From Prochlorococcus sp. HOT208_60m_813I02 (GTDB lineage: Bacteria > Cyanobacteriota > Cyanobacteriia > PCC-6307 > Cyanobiaceae), in assembly GCA_002025865.1 (NCBI GenBank), contig MWOR01000022.1:1-34803 (forward strand): 34,803 nucleotides of DNA, in the 5' to 3' direction. Below are positions 34,578 through 34,803 of this stretch, in pieces; position 1 is the stretch's first letter; the number at the start of each line of letters is the position of its first letter. The position numbers were made by a program, and so were the translations under genes. The notes below the pieces were generated by a model that did no database searches, was not told the origin of the DNA, and saw only the letters and a program-made list of their open reading frames with translations.

Positions 34578-34803
34578 ATGATCAAGTTACCTTCTGGCGT
34601 AGATATTAATAATCTTATCGACGATATAAGGATTTTCAGCTGGCAAGCAGCAGATATTTTGCTTCATTACTCTAAATTATTAGAAAATTCAGATGATAAA
34701 ATAAGTATACTTAAAAATAATAATGAAGACGATCCTGTTACTCTGGCTGATTTAAAAGTTAATGAAATAATTATTAAACGAATAAATGAAAAATATAAAA
34801 ATA
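34578..34803 (+). CDS. cysQ: 3'(2'),5'-bisphosphate nucleotidase (CysQ), partial at the window end
   Basis: The first 75 codons of an inositol-monophosphatase-family protein run off the right end. LSYELF-type features of the glycan genes are absent; instead it has a helical start (IRIFSWQAADILLHYSK) and then DDPVTLADLKVNE, the early D-x-V-T-x-A-D segment of CysQ/IMPase proteins. CysQ hydrolyses PAP from sulfate assimilation. Assignment rests on this segment and on the divergent arrangement with rsmI; the metal-binding motifs lie beyond the window. Confidence 0.75.
   Translation, partial: MIKLPSGVDINNLIDDIRIFSWQAADILLHYSKLLENSDDKISILKNNNEDDPVTLADLKVNEIIIKRINEKYKN

Overview
The window is very AT-rich, densely packed with genes and uses many TTG/GTG starts. 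Gene content and short spacers suggest a marine picocyanobacterium, most likely a high-light Prochlorococcus-type genome. This assignment is inferred from composition and protein character, not from a database match. Almost all of it (about 161-32550) is one large surface-polysaccharide (LPS O-antigen/capsule) biosynthesis island. Its right edge is a tRNA-Arg(UCU) gene, followed by conserved housekeeping genes: an HTH-type hypothetical protein, a small membrane protein, rsmI and the start of cysQ.

Layout. (1) 161-6614, plus strand: rmlB, a SAM methyltransferase, a KpsC/KpsS-like capsule protein, a short Gmd-like SDR, two glycosyltransferases and kdsB. (2) 6621-7760, minus strand: a polyprenyl-phosphate sugar phosphotransferase that primes glycan assembly. 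(3) 8099-18803, plus strand: an alkaline-phosphatase-fold protein of unknown function, kdsD-kdsC-kdsA, a dTDP-rhamnose-4-epimerase-like SDR, a glycosyltransferase, a frameshifted Wzy-like polymerase, a polysialyltransferase-like enzyme, another SDR and a GT4 glycosyltransferase. (4) 18800-23490, minus strand: gmd-fcl and rmlA-rmlC-rmlD. (5) 23657-25916, plus strand: galE and a UDP-glucuronate 4-epimerase-like gene. (6) 25975-32550, minus strand: an O-antigen ligase/polymerase, a GT4 glycosyltransferase, a second short priming transferase, manC and a eukaryote-type UDP-glucose dehydrogenase.

Together the genes supply dTDP-L-rhamnose (RmlABCD), GDP-mannose and GDP-L-fucose (ManC, Gmd, Fcl), UDP-galactose (GalE), UDP-glucuronate/galacturonate (Ugd plus epimerase) and CMP-Kdo (KdsD, KdsA, KdsC, KdsB). 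Two initiating sugar transferases and two polymerase/ligase-type membrane proteins suggest parts of at least two glycan pathways. No Wzx flippase, ABC exporter, Wzz/Wza, phosphomannomutase or lipid A gene is visible here.

The points most worth a second look are: the complete CMP-Kdo pathway beside KpsC-like and polysialyltransferase-like enzymes, the frameshifted polymerase, the animal-like UDP-glucose dehydrogenase, the phosphatase-fold protein with apparently degenerate metal ligands, and the tRNA-Arg at the island edge.
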